Assembly: GCA_025531455.1 (NCBI GenBank)
Contig: JAMYHL010000031.1
Location: 372,001-436,000, forward strand
Length of the DNA: 64,000 nt
Origin: Apiotrichum sp. Y4204
Taxonomy: Eukaryota; Basidiomycota; Tremellomycetes; Trichosporonales; Trichosporonaceae
Direction of reading: 5' to 3'
Positions 22,545-35,092 of the stretch are shown piece after piece. Position 1 is the stretch's first letter. Every line of letters starts with the position of its first letter. A program made the translations under genes and the position numbers. Under the pieces are notes generated by a model that was not told where the DNA came from, made no database searches, and saw nothing but the letters and a program-made list of their open reading frames with translations.

Positions 22545-23555
22545 CTCTCGCGCTCTCCCCTCTTCATGCCTCATGCCTGACTACTGAATGAATTGCCACG
22601 CCGCACCCACGCCGCCTCGGACACTCCCCTACCACCTGGACACTTGAGTCGCTCTCTGTTGTAGCTTCCTGTATGTATGCTTGACGCACGTAGTTCTCGC
22701 CTACCCCTTGGCCGGAAAGGTTATGTCTCATGCGGAAAGTGTGTCATCGACCACGAGTTCCCACCACTGCTACTCCCACCGCCACGCCGGCTCGAGCGGG
22801 TGTTTGAGGACGCGAGCGCAGGGATGAAGTAGAATATCACATTGCGGAGTGCGTTCCGTGGTGATCAGTGCGCGTCTCGATCCCTTGGAGCGTGGGAATG
22901 TGCTCGAGTCGTTGGGAACAAGATATCTCTCAACACTTTGCGCTGGAACTCTGAAATCAGAACTCGACTGTGATTGAGAAGATGCATCGCCCCTCACATG
23001 AAACTCCTTCCAGTTTCGCTGGAACATGATCTCGGTGTTAGTCTTCACCGCTTTGCGTCTCGCCCCCGTGGAGATGTTGCAATGTTGTGTTGTCGCCGGT
23101 CCGAGCGCAGGGCCACCGTCGTGACCGCGTCGACAATCTCGAGGATTCAATGACGACTGAAGCAAGAGGGAACAATGCGCGTCTGCGGTTTTCCCTCGAT
23201 GCACCATGTGCAATGCGTTAATCCCGATATCCAGCGCGCCGCGATGATTCCAGACGCGTGAGTATGCGAGCCAAGTGCTCGTCACCATGTGGGATTGGGG
23301 AATGGAGTGGCTGACACGGGCTGTGTCTACGCACAGACCTGCAGCTCGTATGATCACCACAGCAGTGTCAACAAATAACGCCCACAAAAGAATGAGGAGG
23401 AGCAGCAAGCAAGCAAGCAAAAGCTCGAGACTTTCAACAGCACTGAAAAATCAAAATCAGTCACGAAAACTCTCCACATCACCATCGCCACTCAACGGGC
23501 ATACTGATCGCCCGAGACAACAACGTCAACAACAACGTCAGCTGCCGTCAAGATA
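22545..23555. other. Intergenic region between family genes 5 and 6
   Basis: 1.0 kb. The last 150 bp upstream of the next ATG are A/C-rich with CAACAACGTCAACAACAACG repeats, a likely 5' leader. Nothing else was recognised. Confidence 0.4.
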
Positions 23556-25107
23556 ATGGCCTACCCACCTCCAGGCGGCCACCGCACTTCGTACAGCAAC
23601 TATTCCCCCACAGGGTACGGCTACTCTGGAGCTCGATCGCCGGCTCCGCCCGCCCCCTCGGCGTACGGAGCGTCCGCGTCGTCGTCGTATTCATTCCCGC
23701 CCTCGCCGAACAGCTTCCCGCCGTCACCATACCAGCCGTTCCAGTATCCGGAGCCCTACCCTTCCGCCACTGACAGGCCGAGTCCCAGGCCAAACCCGAG
23801 AGAAAGCTTACAGTGGCCTGGGGCGCCGTCTCGCCCGGCATCAAGCTACGGCTACGGGGGTTACGGCTACGCCCCCTCGGAAGCCCCATCCGCCGCTCCA
23901 GCTCCTCCACCTCCTCCATCCCCAGCTCCCATGGTCCCCTCCGGCCCTCCCCCGCCAGGCGCCTCGCGAGCCCTCGGCCTCGGACTCACAAACTCGCCAC
24001 CGCCCGCGCCGCCCGTCCCCGTGCCCCCGGAGCCCGTGCGGTCGTATACCCCCGCAGCGTCGCAGGGCTTCCCGCCGTTCACGCCAAATCCTCAGAAATG
24101 GGATCCGGCAGTGATGGCGGCCATCCGCCAGCCGCAGCAGCCGCGCAGGAGAAGCGCGATTCCCGCTCCTGCACCCATCCAGGAGCGACAAGAGCGACAA
24201 GAACGACAAGAACGCCAGTACCCGCCGCCATGTCCCAGCCCTGGGCCGGGGCCAGGGCCCGGGACGGCGCTCTACTCGTTTCCCATGACCCCGGCCCCGA
24301 GCAACACGTACGCGCCACCCCCGCCCCCGCGCCTCCCCAGGCCAGTTACGCCGCCGTACAGCTCCCCGGATGTCCCCTTCGCAAATCCGAATCCGAACCT
24401 GAACCCGAACCCGAACGCATATCCGAACATTAGCGCGTATTCCGCCCAGCCCTACCCACAGCCTGATGGCGGATATCCCTACGGGCCGAACCAGGGATAT
24501 CCGACTAGCCCGCAGTTTGCGACCTTCAGCCACGGCGGCCATGGCGCGCTCTCGCCTCCGCCGCCGCATCCCCGGAACGGCTACGCGCTCCGCTCACCGA
24601 GTCCCGCCAAGGTGCCCGCCTCGTCGTTCCCCAACGACCCGCTGTACATCCCCCCGGACCAGCCATACTCGCTTGCGCCAGCGCCAGCCCTCGCACTGCA
24701 GATGCAGCTCCAGGCCCAGCAGACCCAACAGTACCAGCAGCCAATACGGCAGCGGACACCCGCCCCGCCGCCGCCGGAGAAGTACGCCGTGCTCAAGAGC
24801 ACCTGCAGCCATGTGAGTGATGCAGTGCTTTCCCGCTGACAGCAGTGCGTGAAGATCGCGGTACCACCCCTCGAGGGCGCGCTGTGGCGTGCCGTCCAGA
24901 CCAAAATAACCGACTTTCTCGTTAGGCAAGGCTGTAGGTATATCTTGGTGTGGTAGTGCTGATACAGACCCCGCGATGCGCACCCTCATCTCATGCGAGC
25001 CGTCAAAATACGACGAGATCTCCATACTGACGGTACACGTCCTTCCCGCGTGGAACGCGCGCCTTAACACCGAGGTCGTGAACATTGTGCGCGACGTAGT
25101 CGGCTGA
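23556..25107 (+). CDS. Tandem-family protein 6 with a 410-residue Pro-rich N terminus
   Basis: Exons 23556-24812, 24846-24933 and 24968-25107 give about 494 residues (one more if the acceptor is the preceding CAG). Residues 1 to about 410 are Pro/Ser/Tyr/Ala-rich and disordered, with short repeats (QERQERQERQERQ; NPNPNLNPNPN) and tyrosine-rich patches. The C-terminal 80 residues are the family domain: CVKIAVPPLEGALWRAVQ, TKITDFLVRQG, then MRTLISCEPSKYDE and ISILTVHVLPAW and TEVVNIVRDVV, with the stop directly after it. The first intron is phase 0 and the second (GTAGGT) phase 1, as in other members. Function unknown; a disordered N terminus on a small folded domain suggests a scaffold or regulator. 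Confidence 0.75.
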
Positions 25108-26587
25108 GTGTGCGGCAGGCCCATGTTCGTTTCTTCATTGTCAAATTCAAAAGCAGTCGCGCACCGCTCCTGCCTAGAGTTACGATTGTTGCATTAGAGC
25201 CGGTGATGTTATGCTGTGTTGGTGCATGTAGACCTGGACGGGGGACATTATCTGTACAGTTCAGAGTGTTCTTGAGCATGAAGTGTTAAAGTGGGAGGCA
25301 GAGGAGAAGAGGGGCCGTTACCAGAGACGCCGTGTGGTCGCGCCGGAGAGTGATGATAGGATGAATGGCGACGGGCCTGACGGCGCAAATCAAGGTGAGG
25401 CGAGCTGAAAGTATCAATAAGTTTAGTCGTTTAGTTTGCTTTGTACGTTCGTTGGTCCTTGAAGATGTATTCCCAGTCGCACATCCTCAACAATCACCAA
25501 CAATCTCTCAGTCGCTTCCTCTCCAAGGAAGACAGTCCTGTGGCCATTCCCGTTCTCGTGTGGCCGTGCTTGTCTGACGATCTGCGAGTAGCGAGCAGTG
25601 TGTAGTGTGTGTCGACAGCCGCGCCGGGCAAGAGCGACCATTCGCAACAAATCTCGGATCTCGGCCGCGGTGCGATCCATTGGCCACTGGCATTCAGCGC
25701 GCTGCAGCGCGCATATCGAACCAATGCACGAGATCTGAATATCAGGAGCGCATGGTCGCAAATAGGGACCAGCCCGAGGGCGGCGTGAGTGGTTGTAATC
25801 CCACTGCCATGGACCCCGGATTCCTATAATTCCTATCCTATCGTACTTGGGCCCATGGGTATGTGCTCGGGCAGGTCTCGGTGCGGCGCTACCCGTGTGC
25901 AGCTTGCTGTCCTGTCCAGCGATCAGAGGCTCAGAGGACGAGGGTGGGGTCGATGGTGTCAAGCATGTCAAGGATCAAGGACGTGTAGACTGAGCGCTGA
26001 GCGCTGAACCTTGTGATGGGATGCATGCATATGCATGAGAGTGGGTGAGAGGTGCGAAAAGCTCATTTGTGTACGTCATTAATGACCATGCCATGCTAGA
26101 GTGGAGGACGGGCTGGGGGGCTATAGCGGGGGGGAAGGCAAGAAGGTGGCTCAAGCTGGCAAAAAGGAAGGCAGAATGAGTGATAATGTTGCTTTCTGCT
26201 TGCTGATGCCTACGCTTGCATGAGATCCAGCTTGCATGAGATCCAGTCAACTCCGGTCGGCTCTGTCGGCTTCACAGTCAGCCCCGGGTCCTGGCGGGGC
26301 GGGAAGGGACAGCGCCAGCCAGGGGAGGTGTACCCCCAGGGCCCAAACCCAGTCTCGTGATCGACAAGAGGGAAGGTCACTCCATTCCTCGTTGTCTGGG
26401 ATGATGCCTGCCAACTTGCCAACTGGGCCACAGCTGACTTTGCCGGCAGCACTACGTACCTACGTACCAACTCACTTTCCCAAACCACTACCACCATCCT
26501 ACCTACACTCCTTTGCACTTTACATCCTCTCTCCATCTCTTTCATTCATCCCACCACTTCATCCACCTCCAATTTCCGCCCACCGGA
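25108..26587. other. Intergenic region upstream of the Zn2Cys6 gene
   Basis: 1.5 kb without a gene. A 16-bp unit (CTTGCATGAGATCCAG) is repeated exactly twice in tandem at 26215-26246. ACTACGTACCTACGTACC occurs near 26451 (an 8-bp repeat of TACGTACC). Confidence 0.45.
26215..26246. repeat. Perfect 16-bp tandem duplication
   Basis: CTTGCATGAGATCCAG is present twice head-to-tail, about 340 bp before the ATG of the Zn2Cys6 gene. The copies are identical, so this is a recent duplication or a duplicated protein-binding site. Confidence 0.85.
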
Positions 26588-29410
26588 ATGTCATCACAAC
26601 AAGGAAGCACAAACAACACACCAGCAGACACAGGTCTATCCACTGGCCCAAGCTCAGTAGCACCCTCCAAACCGTCATCGCCTCCCAAACAGCGTGTCAA
26701 CTGGAAGAATGGCCCCCCGAGCTGCAAGGAATGCGTGCGCCTCAAGCTAAAGGTGAGCAAAGCAGCCTCCAAGCTCCAAGTTTATCATTTAACATCTCCC
26801 TAGTGCTCGCGATCGTGGCCATGCTCAAGCTGCGTCCGTCGTGGATGTGCCAAGATCTGCCCCAACGGGACCTTGGCTGGTCGGTGCGTAGTGACTACGG
26901 GAGGTGGGAGGGAGGAATGAGGTGGTCGGAAATGCCCGCTCTGCATGCTCACCCCGCCGCGTCCTGATCTGCAATGGGACAGTGCTGACAATCTCCAGTC
27001 CATCGAAAGACGCCGCCAAGGTCGCGGCGCTACAGAAGGAGAATGAGGAGCTCCGGGCGCGTCTTGCGCACTTCGAGGGGCCGAATGTCCCGGGCGGACC
27101 TGCTCCGCGCCCAGCCGACGGGAACGTGCGGCCTGTAAGTTCATGTCTTCTGCAGAGATAGCATGTACTGACGCATCGCACAGAGCACTGGCAGTGACGA
27201 CGACTACCAGCCGTTTTCGGCCATCTCGCCAGAGGAGGCCGAGGTGGCCCCGGATCCCGAGCTACGCGACGACAACCACCTCGATACGGCTGACGGACCT
27301 GGCGTCGGCTTGATGGAGGTCTCACGCGAAGGCGCAAAATTCCTCGGTCGTGGCGCTGGCTCATTTTTTGTTTGTGAAGACGGCGAGGTGAGTCGTATTC
27401 TGTAGTGGTGACGCTCGATACGGTCATAGGTGACTCTCCGCTAACGGAAAGTCTACCCACCCGGCCCTGGTCTTCCCTTTCATGGCCACTGATCGCCAAA
27501 TCCTGACATCCGTCCACGAGCTATTCCCACCGGCAAACGAGGCGTTCGCGCTACTCAAGGCCTATGGTGCGTATCGGAGAATGCTTGCTGACCAAGAATG
27601 CGGGTGCGTTCGGACCTTGACTGACGCTTTAGACGATTTTGTGGAATGGATGTACCATCCTGCGGACAGATACGCGGTGGGCCACATTCTCGACGGCATC
27701 TACCACGGAAAGTCGATACGCGAGGCCATTCACCATGTTCCGCCCCATCGGTTGGCAACGGTGTTGATGGTGTTTGCCCTGGGAATGGAGTTCAGCGGCT
27801 ACCCCATGTCGCAATCGACCCCACTGTTCAACGCGGCCTCTGCCTTGTTGTGTGTCCCTGAACGCCATTTCATGGTGCGCCACTCCCTTGCCGCTGTGGA
27901 GACTCTCCACATGATGGTATCTTATCTGTTCAACCTGGGACACGCGGACGGCCCCAAAGCCGCGTGGCAGATACTGGGCTTGTGTGTGCGGTCGGCGTGC
28001 TCCATCGGCCTTCATCGCGACGCGTCCGAGTGGGGGTTGTCTGTGCAGCAGCAGGAGCACCGCCGGCGGCTGTGGTGGGAATGCGCCACTTATGATATCC
28101 TGCAGAGTCTCAACTTTGGTCGGCCATACTCGACACCACGCCAGCTGCACGACTGCAAGTGTCCGGATATGCCAGCAGACGGGGGCGTGACGCCAGACGA
28201 CTCTGTGTTCCATGTGTTCTTATACCGCCTCGGCGAGGCCTTTGTGCAGGTGGCCGACTACCTCGCCGCAACGGTGCTCCCCGACTACTCTGAAGTGGTG
28301 CGCATCGATTCCGAAATCCGTCGTGTCGAGGCTGCTGCCCCAGTCTGGCTCAAGTGGTCCGACTTTGGGGAGCTGGATCAATACCCGGGTCTGTCCCAGA
28401 AGCATGTGATCCAACAACATGCCGCGACAATGTTCTTCCACAAGGGATTGATGGGTGAGTCTCGGGTTTGGTGATTGCCGTGATTCGCCATGATTGCCGA
28501 TGCTGATTCCAGTCCTCCACCGTCCTTACTTTTTCAAGGCTGTGGCGAACGGCAACGAGCCTCTCCTCGGTCCATATGCGGCGTCGTTCACCACCTGTGT
28601 CACTTCGGCACGCAAGCACACCCGTCTCGCTGCAGACCTCCTCCGCCGCGTGCCAGAGGCTGCGTATGGGTGGTGGTTCTTTATCTGTGAGCTGCAAAAT
28701 GTAACTGTAAGCTGACAGACAGTCCACGCCTACACTGCGGCGGTTATCCAGTACACGGTACTGCGACGTGTCCCGCAGAGTATGATGGCGGACGACGTGC
28801 GGGCCGATTTCTACGCGTCGGTAGACATTATCGAGCAGATGTCGAACCGTTCCGGGCTTGCTCGCCGTGCTCTCCCCATGCTCAGCCGTCTGCGGCACCG
28901 CATACGCCAGTCGACTGCCGCTACCACCGAGAACACCACACCGGCGAACTCTACACCTGGAAACGGGGGCGACCACGCGCTGTTGGATATGCTGTTTGGA
29001 CCGTGAGTGAAATGACAGTGGGTGGGTGCTGATCAGAGCAGACACCACGATCCCTCTAATCACCCCAACCAGGGGAACGAGACCGGTGGGCCATATGGAC
29101 CAACCGCACACCCCGGTATCAATCCCCATCTTGCCAACGCAAACGTGTACGGCATGGATCCCGTCGCCTCGGGTTCCGCATTTGACACTGGTTTGATGCT
29201 CGGATTTGAACAGCCCCCGCCTGCGGCCCCGGGTGCCCCCCAAGACCAGATGTCCATCACTGACCCCCTCATCCAGACCCTGTAAGTACACTGCCGATCG
29301 AGCGCCGGCTTGCGTTATCTCAGTGACCGGTGTTTGCTGACAACAGCCTGTACTGGCACGCAATTGCGAATCCCGAGGGCCCCCAGGGGTGTCCAGTGCC
29401 CCAGCTGTGA
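26588..29410 (+). CDS. Zn2Cys6 fungal transcription factor with a Fungal_trans domain
   Basis: Ten exons give 759 residues. The N terminus carries a binuclear zinc cluster with six cysteines in the classic spacing C-x2-C-x6-C-x5-C-x2-C-x8-C, beginning CKECVRLKLKC and split by an intron before the third cysteine. A short coiled coil follows (ALQKENEELRARLAHFEG). The middle domain has the PF04082-type motif RSACSIGLHRDASEWG followed by RRRLWWECATYDILQSLNFGRP. The C terminus is Pro/Gly/Asn-rich and ends PQGCPVPQL. Such factors bind CGG-type DNA as dimers and control metabolic genes; the target cannot be told from sequence. An acetate-transporter gene follows 1.2 kb downstream on the same strand; I infer no functional link. 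Confidence 0.92.
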
Positions 29411-30626
29411 GGAGCCTGAGGAGTCTCCTGGACAGTCACCCTTCGTGCTTGTAATCGCACGAGCGTGACAAGACACGTAGAGTAATTTCTGTAGTTCTTT
29501 CGTTGCATATTCATTTCTGTTGTGGCTCTTTGCATGTGCGTTTTCCTGCAAATTACCGTGACGCGATTGGATTGGTCGTTAACCTCGGCAAGGTTGAGGC
29601 CGGAAGACTTTTCCGATCCTCTAGAGACACCCTGGGATCCGGATTGTGGCCCCGCACCAGTGTTTGGAGTTCATACTAGCTCATACTCGGACCTCCCGCA
29701 GCAGACCCAAGTTCAAACGTCGCGTCGAGATGTGGGGCCCTCGGGACGGTGGCCTTTTCCGAATGCACACTAGGGTAAACATGTGGAACATCACGTGCGC
29801 CGCTACTGTGGCGGTTCCCCGCTCCTTGGCACTGGAAGAGCAAGAAGTCGGGTCGGGAGGGGGAGGGCATACCTGTCGAGAGCGTTTGGGAGCAAGGCGG
29901 AGACCATACCCCGCTGTCCCCTTTGCCAGCGATGCTGCCCCGCCGAGCCCCGGTGCACGGAGGAGGATGACAGCACGCTGGACGCAGGACGCAGGGCTGA
30001 GGACGAAAAAATGGAAACGGCTGCATCAATCGACGGCTCCAGGATCAAGGAGCAGAGAATCCCTGTCTGTTTGCCTGTGGCGGAACGAGTGGCCTCCTGA
30101 TCTTTTGGCCTCCTGGCCGCCTGGGCGACTTATCGGGTCGGGTGCCTGGCGCGGGGCCCACAGCCCCCGCAGGAGACATGAGATGGACGCCATGTCGCGG
30201 CCATCGCCACCTATGGAGACGGCAGTGCGAGTGTGTGAGAGCGGGGGGGAAGCAGTAGGTGAAATGCAGGGAACAGAGGGGCTTCGAGGCAGCGGGGCAG
30301 TGGGGTGGGGGGGCGGGGCCACCGGAGCCCTCTGAGGATCACATTCGCCCGTGAGGGGAGATTTCCGGTTGGGTATCTATTGCCGAGGGGCGAGGGTGGG
30401 GGGTCGGAAGTGGCCTGCGATCTGATTGTGATGGGGCCGGAAGAGAGGCCGAGAAGAGAAAAGAGAGGCGAGGAAAAGTGAGATACATGGAGGTGGAAAT
30501 GGTACTTAAGCGCTGGTGTTCTGTCTGTCTTTCCTCCATTCCCAGCTTGCTACTGCCACTTGATCCAGCTCTGTAGAATCTAAAGCCACTCCACCACAAA
30601 ACGTACCCTCCCCCCACTAGTCCACA
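29411..30626. other. Intergenic region upstream of the acetate-transporter gene
   Basis: 1.2 kb. No TATA box or repeat. The 229-codon ORF at 29646 is Arg/Gly-rich, has no motif and is taken as a chance frame. Purine-rich stretches lie near 30430-30490. Confidence 0.4.
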
Positions 30627-31471
30627 ATGGCCCCAGCAGTCCCCGTAACCCCGGAGAACGGGCACGCGAACGGGCACGATGCCCCCGTCGCAACCGACAC
30701 GCCGCTCTACTATGGCGCAGGGGACGTCGAGAAGGCGGGCGGCGCGCCCGTCGCGCGCTTCATCACCCCGGGCGGCCACCCGGTCGACTTTTCCCAGCCC
30801 GCCATCCCCGTCCAGCACCGCAAGTTTGGTAACCCCCTCCCCGCGGGACTGTTCTCATTCGGGATGGGCCTCATGCTCATGGGCCTGTACACTGTCGGCG
30901 CGCGCGGGGTTACCCGTCCCCACGCCGGATTCCCCATGCTCGGTAAGTAGAGAGGATCCGCGAGGTTCGTGACAATTCCTGACTCGTTTCAGTCATGTTC
31001 CTTGGAATCACGCAGACACTCGTGGGATGGTTTGAAATGTTCCTCGGCAACACATTCTCAGCGACGATTTTCATCTGCTACGGCGGCTTCATCTGGTCGT
31101 TCCCTATGATGTTTGGCAACGAGCTCGGCACAATGACGGCGTTTACGGTCGAGGGCGCAGTTCTTCCAGAGTTCAACCAGGCCGTCGGGCTGTACTGCAT
31201 CCTGTGGGCCGTGCTCTCGTTCTTCTTCGTGCTCGCCGCCCTCCGCTCATCCGTCGCCGTGCTGGGCACGCTCTTCTTCGTTACGATCATGTTTGCGTGC
31301 ATGGCCGCGCAGTTTATGACCGGCACGGACGGCGCGCGCCTCGCGACCGGCGCGTTCCAGATTATTGCGGGCGTGTTTGGCTTCTGGGCCGCGCTGGCTG
31401 GATACTGGACGCCAGACGTCACCTATGCGTTTATCCGCGCGCCGCCCATCAACCTCGCCCCCGGGGCCTAA
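30627..31471 (+). CDS. GPR1/FUN34/YaaH-family acetate/ammonia transporter
   Basis: Two exons (30627-30942, 30993-31471) give 264 residues. The family signature near the first membrane helix is NPLPAGLFSFGMGLMLMGLY, a variant of NPAPLGL. It is followed by TQTLVGWFEMFLGNTFSATI, FICYGGFIWSFP, LYCILWAVLSFFFVLAAL, SSVAVLGTLFFVTIMFACMA and GAFQIIAGVFGFWAALAGYW: six hydrophobic segments. The N-terminal 70 residues are hydrophilic. Family members (Ady2/Ato in yeast) move acetate and other small monocarboxylates at the plasma membrane and are usually repressed by glucose. No regulatory site was identified. Confidence 0.93.
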
Positions 31472-34400
31472 GTGCGGTGCTTGGAGCTTGGAGTACAAGG
31501 GAGAGGGTCAGAAGGTCTATAGGTTACGCTTAGTCTAGTCTTTGTCAATGAGATTTGTCTGGAATAGCTGCTTTGGAACAGAGCCGTGGGAGCATAGCGC
31601 GGTGCGTCGTACGTGACTTCCGATGTGTCCGATGTGTTTTCTGGGTGAAGAGCCAGGGCAATCGCCCGAGTTACCATCCCTCTAGTGGTCAGCTGACAGG
31701 AAGTAAAGAATGGACGCGTACCACAGAGGTTGTGCTCTTCCGATCTCCCGGGCTGCCTTCCGTGTTCCGAGGTTGATTCTGAGCAAACCCCGGGCTGGCA
31801 GTTGAAGATCGGAAGCAATCCCGAAACCCGCTCTGCCTGTGACCATGGCCGTGACCGTACCCGGCGGCGGCCCCACCCAACCCACCCGGCCATCGTCTGA
31901 GCTTCTGCCACAAGCGCCACAACCTTGCATCCTCCTCCCATCTTTCCTCCATTGCACGGCAACGTGCCGAATGCCCGTGGCGGCGCCACATTGCGCGGGA
32001 GGAGTGATCGGGGGACATTTCCGGCATCTGTTCATGTCGAGCATTGTGCATCGGAGGTCCCGATCGATAAACGTTGGTCTGTAGGCATGTAAGTGTGGCA
32101 TGCGTGAAGCGTGGTCATTGCGTGGTGAGAACATGGTAAGACTCAAAAAAGAAACGTGGGAACCACCCGATCGGTTGAGCGTTCTTGTAATCTTGTGAGC
32201 TTGCGAATTGTTGCGTTCTTGCGTTCTTACACGTTCTCGCCACTTTACGAGCCCGTGATCGCGTCTTCTCACATCGTCACAATCTTACATCCCTTCTGTC
32301 GATCAAAGGCTAGACCGTTTCACGTCATAAGCTTCGGAGGTTCGGAGGTTCGGAGATTCGGACAAGGGCCCAGATCGCGACGCTCAACGCGGACGGAGGA
32401 TGTTTGGGATGGACTGGGTGGGCGATGGCGCTGACGGTTCTGCGGTTCTGTGCGTCATTTTGATCATCAATGAATTGGACGATGGACGATAGATAAGAAG
32501 GCGAGGCGTCCTGTATTGGGAAAGCAGGCAGAGCCACGTATCTAGTGGGTCCAGTCCAGACCTGGGATTCCACAATCGTCCATCCTCGCGCAACTGCCGT
32601 CTCAGGCCTCTGATTGCGTGTTAATGGCTCTGTCGTCATTCTGGGCTACGCGTTCGGGCGGTTTGCCATACAGGAATCACGCCATCCGCCGTATGCGGTC
32701 TTGGATCCTCGATCCTCGGTCCTCGATACTCGATCTGTGTCACTTGAACACACGTTCGTAGTATCCCCATGTGAGTATGTCAGCAGCTATAACGCCAAGA
32801 ATGTCACTTTCGATGCCCATGTCTATGCATGCTGGCCGCTGGCAGTGGCCGCTCGGTACTCGCCGCTGAACGCAGGGCACATGGCCCACTCCGTGGCGGA
32901 GTGTTGACACAAAAGTCGCCCACACTTGATCGCGGGCGGACCTAGTGGCTGGCTCCAGACCGTTATGCACCATGTGCTATACGGTACTACGGTACGACCG
33001 TTGTGCCATGTCTGTACTGCACAAGGTAAGCGGCGAGCTCCACTACCACCATACGCGCTCCGCGCTGCGGTGTGCCGTCCTGGCCGTCCACGCGTCCACC
33101 TTGCAGCTTGCAGTGCCGACACGGACCCGCCCGACATCGGACCTCGAGTCCCACATGCCACACGCCACCCTATGACGCTGTGGAGTCATCCTACCCTCCT
33201 ATCGTTTTGTTGTTCCCCGCGGCCAACGATAGGCACCGCGTTTTGAATTAGGCTTACGAACACACCACAACGAAGAGTTTTGAGATGGATATTGTTGTTG
33301 GAATCAGCTGATGGACTGGATGTCGGTGCCTGTACCTTCTGGCCTTGGACCTTGTGCTGGAATGTGGAGTGCCCACCTCCGACCCCCGTGGAGGACCGCT
33401 CGGCCGCGGAGATGTGATGTGGTTCTTGGGCAGGGCGGCGGATACCGACGTTTGCTTGGTTGCTATCGCTTCTGGAGTGGGTGCTTGATCAGCTTCGGGG
33501 TTGCTCAGCCGCGTTCGGCGGACGTCACCTGGACTTGATCCAACTGTTTGGCGTTTGTGCGAGTCGCGCACGGCATCGAGCGCATGCACTTGACGCCACT
33601 CTTGACTGTCGGCACTATGGGGTGGTGAGACACGCCCAGAGCATACGTGTAATATGCTCTCTTCGTGGAGTGTGATGTGGCAATTTGAGATCTTGACGAA
33701 GCGGGGTGCGAGGGTGTCCCAGCACCAAGGGCTCTATTGGATATCTCCATTGAGGCCAGGTCCCGAATCTGCAGCTCTGCAGGCTGTTATCTGTGGTGTG
33801 GTTGTGGCTTATCGCAATCGGCTGGTGTGGACGTGGCAGCTTCGTTATCAGCTATCCCACATCAGTCACAGTGCATTGTGTAGCGCGATTGTGCGATACG
33901 CGATACGCGTATGCGATGGATCAGTCGACAAGCTGCGTAGGAAGTGCGCACAGCATGCCCAGCGCTATCTATGAAACACGACATGTGATGCGATCGTACC
34001 GACCGTGATTGTGATAGGGAGCGCACAACAACACCGCAATGTCACAGGAGGATACGCCATCCGCCCTCCAGACTGCCAACGCAACGCACCCACTCAACCA
34101 TTCGCCTGGTTAGTCATTCGCCTGATTAGTCCCTATCTTGCTGTATCTCCATCTCGTCGGGGCAGATCGCGACGACTCGACACCTCGACCCTGCCTGCCC
34201 CTGTGGTCTTTGACCCTGCAGTCCAGGCCATCAGCGCCACCAAGAATCCACGGCCTAGCGTCGTCCAGCCCATGTTCAGATGTCCGTCATCTCCCGACTA
34301 GACTATCTGTGCCGATGCGCCGACGGCACGGTTTGCATACCGGGATCCGCTCTGGCGGAAGGAAGGGAGTCATATTCCTCACGCTACGCTAGCGCTGGTC

Positions 34401-35062
34401 GGTAGTCGGTATAGTCGGGCTAGTCGGGCCTAGGCCAAGAGCATAGGCGTAGGCATCGGGCAGCCACTGACCACTTGCCGTGCGGTCTTTACTCACCACG
34501 AAGACGAGGTGGAGGCGCGCCGGCGTGCCGTGCGTGGCCGTATCCGTATCCATTTCCATATCTTTGCCCTCATATCGTCGTAGGCGCGCTTGGCGGTCGA
34601 CGCGGCCCGCTCCACTCCTGCAGCCTCGATGTAAACACCATTAAGCATCACAGTCGCACAGCATGACCAGCATGCATGCCTCCCCAGCAGATATCCTTCA
34701 TGCCCCACCATGGCCCCGCTCGACGCTCGACGTTGACGGAGATGAGACCGCGGACGGACACGGACGATAAAGCATTGATGGTGGTGCCTGAAATAGAAGA
34801 GCAAGAAAAATAGCAGAGCAAAAAAAATGCGGTGAAAAATCTCAAAAATTTCAATCTCAAAGAATCCCGCCTCCCCAAGCTCCGTGCTCCACGCTCCGTG
34901 CTCCGTGCTCCGCTCACTTCCACCGCTCCCTCCCGGGGGGCAGGGATTGCGTGCAAACCCCCCGCCTGGCGCACGGCTGTTCTCTGTGACATGGCCTGGA
35001 CTGTGCAGTGCAAGGGATGCAGCTTGGCGCCCTGGACAAACAACGGAGGGTAGTGGCAGTGA

Positions 35063-35092
35063 CAGTGGCATGGACGGCAGTGGCATGGACGG
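35063..35092. repeat. Perfect 15-bp tandem duplication
   Basis: CAGTGGCATGGACGG occurs twice in tandem inside the gene-poor region. Copies are identical. No function is suggested. Confidence 0.8.

Noticed and set aside
29646..30335. 229-codon plus-strand ORF upstream of the acetate transporter
   Set aside because: Arg/Gly/Pro-rich, no motif, purine-biased sequence and no support for splicing or start context.
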